A DNA stretch of 14,725 bases from Hemicentrotus pulcherrimus. Its lineage: Eukaryota > Echinodermata > Echinoidea > Camarodonta > Strongylocentrotidae. The DNA lies in contig BEXV01000995.1 in NCBI GenBank assembly GCA_003118195.1, positions 28,783 through 43,507 on the forward strand, written 5' to 3'. Shown piece by piece: positions 1 to 9,111 of the stretch. The notes beneath the pieces were generated by a model. That model was not told the origin of the DNA and made no database searches. It worked only from the letters and a program-made list of their open reading frames with translations. Numbering within the stretch: position 1 is the first letter of the stretch; each line of letters opens with the position of its first letter. A program made the translations under genes and the position numbers.

Positions 1-36
<36 letters not shown>

Positions 37-88
37 GGGGATAGAGGGGGAAGAATGGGAGAGAATAAGAGAGAGAGAGAGAGAGGGG
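1..88. repeat. (GA)n microsatellite
   Basis: Nearly uninterrupted GA dinucleotides occupy the first 36 bases, then interrupted GA/GGGG-rich sequence follows, then a second pure GA run near 68..86. The left edge of the window cuts the repeat. Confidence 0.95.
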
Positions 89-1357
89 CTCTTTGGTGGA
101 GATAACAAAGAAATATATAATTCTTTTTAACTAAAACAAATCAAAAGGTGATTGGAACGGTTAAAACATAACAAGCTTGTTTCGATCCACGTTCAGAGAG
201 TATTTCTTCAAAGTCACTAAAATATACGGTAATTTAAATAACTTAACAAATTCTGTAATATCTTGCAGCAATAAATCAAGCAATGCACACCATCGTGGGG
301 ACAACAAAAAACTTGCATGTACACAGACTTGAGAATACCCATATTAATGCACTTTTTATGCAAACAAGTGCATATTTACATGTGCATAATTGTATCACCA
401 ACTTTACACAATTATTATCATGTAAGCCTTGCTGAGATTCAGGAGAATAAAAACGCTACCATCGCATCGTTTTCATCAACATGTTTGATACCTCGCAAGA
501 GTGCAGTAAAAGAAGGATGTTTTAAATAACCTAAAAACAAGATATGGAGGGAAAAAAACTGGGCAGGTATTAAACCTGTAGGGTCAAAAATATTGCGTGC
601 AGTTAGTTGCTATTCATTTACATAGTCATCAATTTTTTTTTAAAAGCAGCGATATACCGCTCATGAAACCAGCCTTAAGATTGTGAAATCATTACCTCTT
701 CATCATAATTTGCATAATTGTTTTGGATAGATTGCTTTTCAAATAAAAAAAATTCTGGTTTATTTCCAATTATACATACTCTATTCAGCTGCCTAAAGAT
801 TTTTTCTTTCTATCCATTAGGGATATTTACAATCACAGTATACATCAGGAGAGCTCCAATTAAACCTTTCCCTAGTCAAAATAAAAGAGTATATAAATAG
901 TGGGGAAAAAAGCAAAGTTATGTGTTTTTGAACCCTGCATACATTCTACATCTATCTTTGTCCAAATCCTGTCGGGGGGTAATGTTTATGAAATAAACCC
1001 CTCTCATCCACAAATGGTCTAGTCCAAGTTACCGTAAACAATTTTTGGAAACCCTATGGCAAATCTACGAAAGGTCGCATGATCTTCCATTTTCGTTTTT
1101 TTTTTTTTTAATGAAAGGAAGTTTAAAGCGACCACCTGAACGGTCGCGATGACCCGAAGATTCAAAGTAAGCCCAAGTTTATCATTGTTGTTGTTGTTGC
1201 CAATAATGGCGTTTCCATCGTCATTCGATGATTTCCGTCAGGCAATGTGAGAGGGCGTCGTTACTGGTCCTCTCTTAATACTTTTACTGTTGGATCGACG
1301 ATAGCCTAGTGGCATTGTGTTGTGCAATTAACAATGTCAGTCAATTGTTAGTAGTTA
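89..1357. other. Anonymous AT-rich sequence
   Basis: No supported gene. Minor items are a T run around 1097..1109, a small hairpin (GCGACC at 1128..1133 with GGTCGC at 1142..1147), and four to five GTT triplets near 1185..1199. The short frames at 317 and 718 are low-complexity and have no family features. Confidence 0.6.
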
Positions 1358-2148
1358 CTTTCTGTATTGTTATTCGGCTTGTTATTTTAAAGAATTCATT
1401 AAGAAAGAAAGGATGAAGTGGTTCATTACATTAGGACGTTATAGTTAAAAACCTCTCTCCGTAATCATCATTAAAATAAGGAGACCCTTCTATACTGGGC
1501 CCCTGTTTAGCACAAAGCCCTGATGCACAACATGAAAAAAATGTCTTGCACATTCAAATGTACTTGATTTACAGTGTAATTCAATTGAGATTGCAGTCTA
1601 TGAATGCAGCAGCTAATCTGATATGGCAACAGACAAAAAAAGTTGAGGTAACACACAGCATAGGTTGTTTTCTTCTCCATAGTTTGTTGGGGTCTGCGCT
1701 CACTTGAGCTTTCTATCTCCCAACACTTTGTATTTATGGCTCGGAATGACCCCAAATTGCAGCAAAAAACAATGTCCCTCTAATAAAAATGTATTTTTCC
1801 CCCCTTGTTTATAGTTTGTAATCATACAAAGATGAGTCACACACCTGCATTTCTGGTGTGATTCCAATTGCATATCATCTTCGAGAGGATAAATCTATGT
1901 TTATTCTGATATATGAATGATAATACTATATTGAACGTTTATTTGAAAATCTTAAGTATAAACAGTGTCCACTTTCTATTTTTTACGGAGTGTCATTGAG
2001 CATTTCTTACATGAGATGCCGCTGTAGCATCTGAAGGGCCGAGTTTCTTTTAGAAATGGAGGCCCGAATTCACAAAGGAGGTTTGTAGACAAACCTACCT
2101 AGGTCACATGCGTCATATAACGCGTTTTAGACCAAGGTTTGTCTGAAN
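1358..2148. repeat. Direct duplication, copy 1 (791 bp)
   Basis: This copy is identical to 2149..2939 at an offset of 791 except for six substitutions, all between 1883 and 1998, and an N at 2148. It ends in the middle of the foldback element whose complete form is at 2850..3023. The matching 82-residue frames seen in both copies have no recognisable features and are a by-product of the duplication. The single N strongly hints at a contig join. Confidence 0.95.
2059..2147. mobile_element. Left half of the same foldback element in duplication copy 1
   Basis: Identical to 2850..2938, but the sequence stops two bases past the hairpin loop at the N. The right arm is absent here. Confidence 0.8.
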
Positions 2149-2939
2149 CTTTCTGTATTGTTATTCGGCTTGTTATTTTAAAGAATTCATTAAGAAAGAA
2201 AGGATGAAGTGGTTCATTACATTAGGACGTTATAGTTAAAAACCTCTCTCCGTAATCATCATTAAAATAAGGAGACCCTTCTATACTGGGCCCCTGTTTA
2301 GCACAAAGCCCTGATGCACAACATGAAAAAAATGTCTTGCACATTCAAATGTACTTGATTTACAGTGTAATTCAATTGAGATTGCAGTCTATGAATGCAG
2401 CAGCTAATCTGATATGGCAACAGACAAAAAAAGTTGAGGTAACACACAGCATAGGTTGTTTTCTTCTCCATAGTTTGTTGGGGTCTGCGCTCACTTGAGC
2501 TTTCTATCTCCCAACACTTTGTATTTATGGCTCGGAATGACCCCAAATTGCAGCAAAAAACAATGTCCCTCTAATAAAAATGTATTTTTCCCCCCTTGTT
2601 TATAGTTTGTAATCATACAAAGATGAGTCACACACCTGCATTTCTGGTGTGATTCCAATTGCATATCATCTTCAAGAGGATAAATCTATGTTTATTCTGA
2701 TATATGAATGATAATACTATATTGAATGTTTATTTGAAAATTTTAAGTATAAACAGTGTTCACTTTCTATTTTTTACGGAGTGTAATTAAGCATTTCTTA
2801 CATGAGATGCCGCTGTAGCATCTGAAGGGCCGAGTTTCTTTTAGAAATGGAGGCCCGAATTCACAAAGGAGGTTTGTAGACAAACCTACCTAGGTCACAT
2901 GCGTCATATAACGCGTTTTAGACCAAGGTTTGTCTGAAC
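2149..2939. repeat. Direct duplication, copy 2 (791 bp)
   Basis: Second copy of the 791-bp unit, starting directly after the N with CTTTCTGTATTG, which matches 1358 onwards. Unlike copy 1, its right side continues through the foldback element into unique sequence. Copy 2 is therefore likely the genuine continuation. Confidence 0.95.
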
Positions 2940-3023
2940 CTTGGTCTGAAACGCATTCAAAAGCATCATATGACGCACAAAAACCTAGGTTTGTCGACGA
3001 ACCTCCTTTGAAAATTCAGGCTG
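2850..3023. mobile_element. Foldback (MITE-like) element, ~174 bp
   Basis: Two arms of about 80 bases are reverse complements with a few mismatches and indels. The left arm begins GAGGCCCGAATTCACAAAGG; the complement of the right arm begins CCAGCCTGAATTTTCAAAGG. The centre is a perfect 10-bp stem, GACCAAGGTT (2921..2930) with AACCTTGGTC (2937..2946), around a 6-nt loop. No coding capacity and no clear target-site duplication. A frame crossing 2930..3328 is chance. Confidence 0.8.
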
Positions 3024-3550
3024 GAAAGTTTGTTGAACCCGGTGGCCTTTCACACTATTGTGTGTTACCCACATGCACCATTACAAGAACAAAAAATAAA
3101 GGGGACAAAAAACACCAGCACAATCAAGGGCATTATATCTACACATTCAATTTGATAAAACATATAAAAAGGATTCTTTTCAACCGATTTGGACCTTTCA
3201 AACATCTGTTCAACCTCTTTCTACCCTCCCCCAGGCAGAATATTATCATCAGTCTTTTACAGCACAGGGGTGCATGCTCCTTAAACCTAACCCTGTTTAA
3301 TACTCAATACTCCAATATTACGTCATGATTTACATTGTAAATATAGCATGCAAGCCTTTTTCGATGATGATTCCACACATAAATATATAGATATTATAAT
3401 TACCAAATGTTCACAAAATTGTCTCTTTATCAAGGTGTTATAAAAAAATACTCTTTAAATCATCTACGTACATAAAATGTACAGCATGAATTATCCTTCA
3501 CGATTTCTCCCATACACAAGGTTTTTAAAAATACAAGTGCTTTAATACAT
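3024..3550. other. Anonymous AT-rich sequence
   Basis: No gene, RNA or repeat that I can support; ordinary AT-rich sequence between two foldback elements. Confidence 0.55.
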
Positions 3551-3702
3551 CAGGGGGGCGTTTCACAAAACTTGTCATCAGTGACAATTGACAGTTTGTG
3601 TTATAAGCTACTAAAATCCTTGCTTCTGATTGGTTATCAGAAGACTTGTCATTGACTTTTGTCATTTGTCATTGAAAATAGGCTTTGTGAAACGGCCCCC
3701 AG
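3551..3702. mobile_element. MITE-like foldback element, ~152 bp
   Basis: The ends are inverted: CAGGGGGGCGTTTCACAAA at the left and, as complement of the right end, CTGGGGGCCGTTTCACAAA. The interior carries GTCATCAGTGAC, TGATTGGTTATCAG and repeated TTGTCATT words, typical of short non-autonomous elements. No coding capacity. The target-site duplication is unclear (ATCA occurs near both edges but overlaps the terminus on the left). Confidence 0.8.
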
Positions 3703-4318
3703 ATCATTTACAACAATACATCATCTGTTTGGCGTCAGAATGGAATTAAGTCACAAAAACATTGAGAAGGGTGAATGCCCTCCTGGCACTAAACCTAGGA
3801 GGTATTTTTTATGAAAATTGAGGCCTCTATTTTCTTATATATTTTTTAAAAACATTTTATCAAAATTCTATTTCAAATGGAGAAAATTGTGGACATGAAA
3901 ATCACTCAAGGGTAATACACAAAAAGGGGGAAAGGTGATATTTGGTAGGTCAAGAAACTTTTCACTTTCTGCTTGTACAGGTTCGTTGTGTACGAGTTTG
4001 AGGAAGAGAGACAACTTCAGGCTAATTAAAATACCTGAAGTTGGAAACAATATTGGAACTGACTACTTCCATTTAAAGGCCATCTGTACTAGTTTGGCTA
4101 GGAGGGATTAGACCACCCAGGAAGGTCACTGACAGGTGGCTATCTCTGATCTCATCAACTCAGCTCTCAATTAAAATAAGAAAAAGAGGATCATGGGGGA
4201 CCAATGGTCACCGCTTAGGCATCGTTTTCTATATAGAGGGAGCAAGTAGCTACAAGTAGTACAGTGGGCCTTTAATATGGCCATTCCATTGTCATTCCCC
4301 CCAGATAGTAAAGTGATA
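3703..4318. other. Anonymous sequence
   Basis: No supported gene or repeat. The minus-strand frame at 3868..4050 is short and has no recognisable features. Confidence 0.5.
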
Positions 4319-4482
4319 CAGTCAAACCTCTATTAGTGAGCACCTGTCTAGAGAGACCGCCTGTCATTAAGACCATGTTTGTTTGAAAACGGTTTCTCAT
4401 TGAAACAGGTACTAAAGGAATCATAACTTAAAGACGGCTTTTTTTGTCTCTCTTGAGCGGTCTTTATATGCAGGTTTCACTG
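4319..4482. mobile_element. MITE-like element of the CAGTCAAACCT type, 164 bp
   Basis: The left end is CAGTCAAACCTCTATTAGTG. The complement of the right end is CAGTGAAACCTGCATATAAA. Both ends carry GAGAGAC- and AGACCGC-type words farther in. TA flanks each side (4317..4318 and 4483..4484), the target duplication expected of Tc1/mariner-like elements. No coding capacity. Confidence 0.75.
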
Positions 4483-4484
4483 TA

Positions 4485-5619
4485 TTTTAATACTCTTGTA
4501 CACATATAGGTAAAAGAACAGGCAAAAGCAAAGAAGTCTAACAGGAGAATACACAATAATACTGCTAAGATAATATCTTTATGAAAGGTAATTCTAGATA
4601 TGGCACTGTTATTACATGTATTTCATAACAAGAGACCCAATGTTATGCCCAATATATAATTTTTAAATTTTAAATATAAGGAACTCCTTCCCCTGTCTTT
4701 ATGAACAAGCTGGAAGAGAAACTGGGAATGCATTTTTACTTGGTCTACACTTTGTAATTGCATAAGCTTTTTTTGTCTGACATAGCAACAATGCAAGAAG
4801 TTTGTGAAAACATGATCACTGGAAGCGTTATGCACATACATGTAGCTGCAATTTTTAAACCTTTTTTTTCTCTTCACATTTGGATCTAGCTAAGAATTTG
4901 TTTCTTAGCAATCATGCAGACTTCACAACATGAGACCAAATGAGAAAGTGACTGTGTAAAAAAATTATTACCATAAATCATGAAACTAGGTAAATAGGAA
5001 CAATTTTGGTGAAAAGAAGTATTAAATAACAATTAAAAAATTGCATTGCCAGCCATAAAACCAGTAAAAGGAACAGTTTTGTTGAAAAGAAATAAATAGC
5101 GAAGAATGAATTCTTTCCTCAGGAATGATTGCAACATTTTGTTCACATTTAATTCTTTAAAACGTTATCATGAAATGGGAAAAAATAGGGTCTTATTTTA
5201 GGGAAAAATAAAAAATATATTAAAATTCCAATTTTTGCCCCTATTCAATGTTTCATCATTGGTGCTGGTAAAATTTCATTTTCACAAAAACAACACAAGA
5301 TTTAGCAAGCACCTAACTTACATCAATAGGGCAAGTAATATACTAGCCCACTTTTTTGTAATGCTTGATGCAAGTCAAGGGGCAAGATGTCTCATCTACG
5401 GAACACTGGGTTGTTTGTCACGCCTCTTTCAGATACGACACAGTAACCCGCTGCAATCTTTCCTATAATGACTTATCAGTGTATTAAATACGTTTCACAT
5501 TCCTGTGTACTTCAACACAGAGCTAAGTGAACATGCGTAGCACCGTTGCCTTTCAATTACATTTTTGGAGAAAGAAAAATGCTGCAGTTTACGGCTTCAT
5601 ATCTGAGCGGAGATTTGAT
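4485..5619. other. Anonymous AT-rich sequence
   Basis: No supported gene. Short frames at 4623..4877 (minus) and 5235..5468 (plus) have no domain, signal peptide or compositional bias I trust. The interval could belong to a long 3' UTR of the minus-strand gene or be intergenic. Confidence 0.5.
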
Positions 5620-5782
5620 CAGGGCCCCGTTGCACAAAACTTACCATCGATGGTAAAATTGCCATAAATGTTAACTACCATGGAAACCTTTATTTTGATT
5701 GGCTGCTGAGCCCTGTTACCATGGTAGCTGCCATTGATGGCAAAGTTACCATCAATGGTAAGTTTTGTGCAACGAGGCCCTG
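5620..5782. mobile_element. MITE-like foldback element, 163 bp
   Basis: Terminal inverted repeats of about 37 bp differ at only two sites, both C/T. The left starts CAGGGCCCCGTTGCACAAAA; the complement of the right end starts CAGGGCCTCGTTGCACAAAA. The interior contains repeated ACCAT(C/T)GATGGTAA-like palindromes and TTGATTGGCTG. No obvious target-site duplication and no coding capacity. High arm identity suggests a fairly recent insertion. Confidence 0.85.
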
Positions 5783-6171
5783 AAGTGGATGCTATCTCAT
5801 GAGAGGCATGAAGGTGTTACTTGCTTTACTTTAATGTAGACATACCGCCCTTCTGGCTCTTCATTGACAATTTGAACTGAGGTGACATTAAACAAATTTG
5901 CAGGTCGGCTGTGGATGATTTAAAAAAACTTCGGAGAAGGGAATCCTTAAAAATAATTACAACTTGCAACAAAACTTTCCTTAGGACAATGTATGTTTCT
6001 GTGTTGGTAGACCAAAGTAGCATGACTTGATTTGGGGGAGATTTATCTTCACCCAACTTCACTCCATTAACCACGATCAGTTGGATGATAACTTGTGCTT
6101 TCCTCGGGATAAATACTGCAAACGTTTTCACCCTTTGTGCTATTGAAACAGATTAAATGCCTTTGGCTTTG
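5783..6171 (-). other. Probable 3' UTR (start) of the SIK-like gene
   Basis: This is the sequence directly after the TAG stop, moderately AT-rich and without a convincing frame. A minus-strand ATTAAA at 5835..5830 is the nearest poly(A)-signal variant, about 340 bases past the stop, but no clear GU-rich element follows. An AATAAA lies further on inside the foldback element at 5694..5689. The true 3' end is unresolved and could be much farther left. Confidence 0.4.
5830..5835 (-). promoter_or_regulatory. Candidate poly(A) signal variant ATTAAA
   Basis: TTTAAT on the plus strand reads ATTAAA on the gene's strand. It is the first such hexamer after the stop codon. A hexamer of this kind is common by chance in AT-rich DNA, so the call is weak. 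Confidence 0.2.
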
Positions 6172-6740
6172 CTAGAGCTTCATGGTTTGAAGAATTTCGC
6201 TACACAACTCCTTGTACTGACTTGCATCTCCCGCGATTTTCCGTAATTTGAGACCGTTGAGCGCGAGGCCCGGTACCCTACACACCTCCATATCCATCTC
6301 CACACCGTATTGTTGCAATTCAAACATATTCTCATTGTTCGTGTAAACTAAATCCGGCTGTCTACGATCCAACGTCCTTCGAATCTCGTTCACAATTTCG
6401 TTGAGGTCTTTACACGTGGTCATGCTGAACGATTTAGCGTGTTTAATCGGTGACGGTTCGCTCGCGAGGTCCGACGAATCGCTCAAGGAGATACAGCTCA
6501 TGTTCATGCTCTGCCGAATCAACGGCGGCACACCGCCCTCGTAGTCGAGTTTGACAAGACCGATAGCAGTCATGCCCGAGTTATTATTGTTTGCCATGTT
6601 GAATAGATCGCCGGAAGGAACGCGAAAGGTCCGTTGCAGGAGCTGGGTCTGAACGTGCCCCGTCGTTGCGTGAGCCGAGTGGTGACGCTGATGGTTGCGT
6701 AGCTGACCCTGACTCCCCCGGAAGCCCAAGTGGAAGAGTC
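6172..6740 (-). CDS. Terminal coding exon with KA1-like domain of the same SIK-like kinase
   Basis: This is the last exon: it opens with GA, which completes the Gly codon begun by the G at 12898, and runs 188 more codons to TAG at 6174..6172. The acceptor TTAG at 6744..6741 has a very long pyrimidine tract. Residues 1-45 are Gly/Gln/His/Arg-rich; 50-53 are an Asn run; 70-115 are Ser-rich and include PSPIKHAKSFSM. Residues about 105-188 look like a kinase-associated-1 (KA1) domain. The ending MEVCRVPGLALNGLKLRKIA, then a short helix closing in QTMKL, is very close in pattern to the MARK/AMPK-related KA1 signature (EVC, a Leu-x-Gly core, basic pair before I-x-G). In related kinases KA1 domains bind acidic phospholipids and can restrain the kinase domain. 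A MARK/Par-1 homologue is the main alternative, but the Q/H-rich exon upstream argues for SIK. An in-frame extension upstream to 6870 is intronic, since it reads through the pyrimidine tract. Confidence 0.78.
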
Positions 6741-6787
6741 CTAATCCAGGCAGACAGAGAGAGACAGAGAGACAGAGAGAGAGGGGG
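6741..6787 (-). promoter_or_regulatory. 3' splice site with CT-microsatellite polypyrimidine tract
   Basis: On the minus strand a run of C, CT and GTCT units about 37 bases long leads to GCCTGGATTAG and then the exon. It is the only AG whose position gives the phase needed by the upstream donor; the next AG (in AGTCAG, a few codons in) is out of phase. The simple repeat itself serves as the polypyrimidine tract. Confidence 0.8.
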
Positions 6788-7644
6788 AAAGACAGAAAAT
6801 GGGTGCAAGGTGACTGGTGCGTGATGAAATCATTCTCATACATATGCAATATGGAGTGATGAATATTCATGATTTTGTGTCTAGTGCAATGATGCTTGTG
6901 AAAAAGTCTGAAAATACATTGATTTAGTCAAGGAACCAAATATCCTAAAAATAAAACTCTCTTCACGAAACTTTACATCAATTTTTTTAAAAATCTTTTT
7001 ATAAATCTTTTTTTCTTCCATCTTTTTTTAAGAATCAAATTTGAGAGTACATTTTGTCCAGGAATTTTGTCCATTATTTATTTCTACAAAACTTTTTTTC
7101 ATGTACCACACTATTTGGAAAGGGAAGGGAAGGGCAGTATTTATTGCACAATTTCTATTCTTTAAATGTAGCCTTGTTCTATGTTTTGATACACATTCTT
7201 TTGGAGCAAAAGGTTTTAATTTCTTCAACAGCCTTTTCCAACCTTCTCACAAGTTGTTTGAAAACATTGATGGGATGTGAAAATAATTAGAAGCTGATGG
7301 GAGGGAGACTAAGGAACAACTAGGTTTCATTTATTTTCCATGCATTCTATTATTTCTGAGAGATTCAAACTATTCTTTGAGCTTTTACAGTTGTGTTTGA
7401 ATAAAAGTGCCAAAAGTATTTGGGGGCAATTTGGGGGCACTTTATAAACACTCTAGTTCCAAAACTGCGAATAGAATTTTGCATATAATGTTCACTTTTG
7501 TTTTCATGTCGAAAATGAAAACTGACTATTTAATCTCTGTCATCCCAAATGTTTGTCTTTACTGCATTACCATCTTAAAAAAGCAATGTGCTTCAAAGAT
7601 TGGAAAGTTTGCAAAGGTCATTTGAGTATTGTCAATTCTTGCAT

Positions 7645-7975
7645 CATTTCTTCTTCTCTTGTTTTTTGCAAATCACTGCCCAAACCAAAAAGTTGTCAAG
7701 GTTAGGAAACTTCTCTAAATGTCTTAAAATGAATATTTTATATGGATGGTGAGGTTCCAAGGTTTTCTTCTCAAATCTCTGCCAACACCGGAAAGTTGTC
7801 AAGGGTACAACATTTCTCAAAATGCCTAAAAATTAGTCTTTTCTATTTGAGGGATGGTCAGGTTTCAAGGTTTTCTTCTCAAACCACTGCCCAAACCGAA
7901 AAAGTTTAAAAGGTAGGAAACTTCTCTAAAAATGTCTTAAAATTAGTATTTTCTTTTTAAGGGAAGGGTCAGGGA
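7645..7975. repeat. Three degenerate tandem units of ~105 bp
   Basis: The words CAAATCACTGCC (7669), CAAATCTCTGCC (7772) and CAAACCACTGCC (7880) recur at spacings of 103 and 108. Each is followed by AAAGTTGTCAAGG-, AACTTCTCTAAA- and ATGTCTTAAAAT-like words and a GATGGTCAGGTT-like end. Intronic and non-coding. Confidence 0.8.
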
Positions 7976-8692
7976 CGAACTAAAAAGGGATGAAATTTGA
8001 GGACAAGCATGCATAAGGACTGTGGTACATCGAGCCAAAAAAACAAAATGAAAATAGATTTTGCACCAATACACTAAACACAAAATTCAATACAGAACTT
8101 CCATCATACAATTCAAATAGAATGAAATAAAATAATCGGAACATAATAAGCATTAAATGAATCGTTGAATGCAATCGAATCGGGCATATGACTAACTAGA
8201 AGTCTCACTGTTTGCTAATGAATGTGAAGGGTTATTATCAGCCGACCTTTGACCCCCCAATAACCCTGATGACCTGCAACCAAACTGTACAGGTAATGTA
8301 ATCCGCCCAGTTCATATTTACTGGCTATGCACATTGTCAAATAATCTGCAGATTTAACATTGCCAGTATATATATACTGCTGCCCTAACTTTCATTTCAT
8401 AATCAAATTGATCAAGCTGTAAATAATTTAAAATATTCCAATAAATACTTGACTCTCAAATGTCCTACGATACTTACTTGTCATCGTCCAACAAAAGCAT
8501 AATTGTGTAAAATAATAACTTGTGTATCTTAGCAAATATACGTTAAAGAATAAATAAACAAAAGATGGATAGGGCTTGGAAGAGAAAATGGACAGATACA
8601 GTGTACATTACATCCCAATTGTTTTACTTCAACAGATTGTAAATGTACTGTATATACACATTTCTATTTTTTTTTTTTGTAATCCTTCTACG

Positions 8693-8714
8693 TCTTCTTC
8701 TTCTTCTTCTTTTT
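8693..8714. repeat. (TTC)n microsatellite
   Basis: Six or so TCT/TTC triplets run after CG, shortly after a run of T at about 8667..8678. On the gene strand these are GAA triplets inside the intron. Confidence 0.8.
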
Positions 8715-8810
8715 GTGAAAAGTAATAAGGCAAATACGGAGTTATTTTTCTTCAAACTGATTTCTTTGTCTGGCTTTATAAAAGAAACTCAATAATCCTT
8801 ATATATTTCA

Positions 8811-9111
8811 ACTAGGTAGAACAAAACCAGGACTTATCTAGAATTAGAATAAGATTCATCTTGGACTCGGTCTAAAATTCATCTAGGAAAATTCTAAGAT
8901 TCATCTACATTGTAGGACCAGTTTTATTAAAGATGAAACTACAACCAGGTCTAAAATTCATATAAGCCCAGGTCTAAGATTGATCTAGGACCAGCCTAAG
9001 ATTTGTTTTCAACCAGATCTAACACACATATAGGACCAGGTCTCAGATGTCTCTCTAGGACCAACCCAATGTTTGTTTAGCTAGGACCTCTCTAAGACTT
9101 ATCAATGACCA
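8811..9111. repeat. Degenerate minisatellite, unit ~28 bp (GGACCAGGTCTAAGATTCAT type)
   Basis: About ten imperfect copies of a unit combining AGGACCAGGTCTAAGATT and CATCTA recur with variable length, interrupted near 8905..8945. Intronic and non-coding; the divergence between units implies an old array. Confidence 0.75.

Noticed and set aside
1304..1316. tRNA-like A-box (TAGCCTAGTGGC)
   Set aside because: No B-box or cloverleaf follows within a normal distance, so neither a tRNA nor a tRNA-derived SINE head is supported.
1507..2546. Two identical 82-residue minus-strand frames
   Set aside because: They are identical only because the surrounding 791 bp is duplicated; no coding features are visible.
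2930..3328. 132-residue plus-strand frame
   Set aside because: It starts inside the hairpin of a foldback element and has no recognisable domain.
6741..6870. N-terminal extension of the KA1-like frame up to a Met at 6870
   Set aside because: It translates the pyrimidine tract; the phase-compatible acceptor at 6741 explains the exon start better.
7028..7290. Overlapping short frames on both strands
   Set aside because: AT-rich, low-complexity, mutually overlapping and inside the intron; chance frames.
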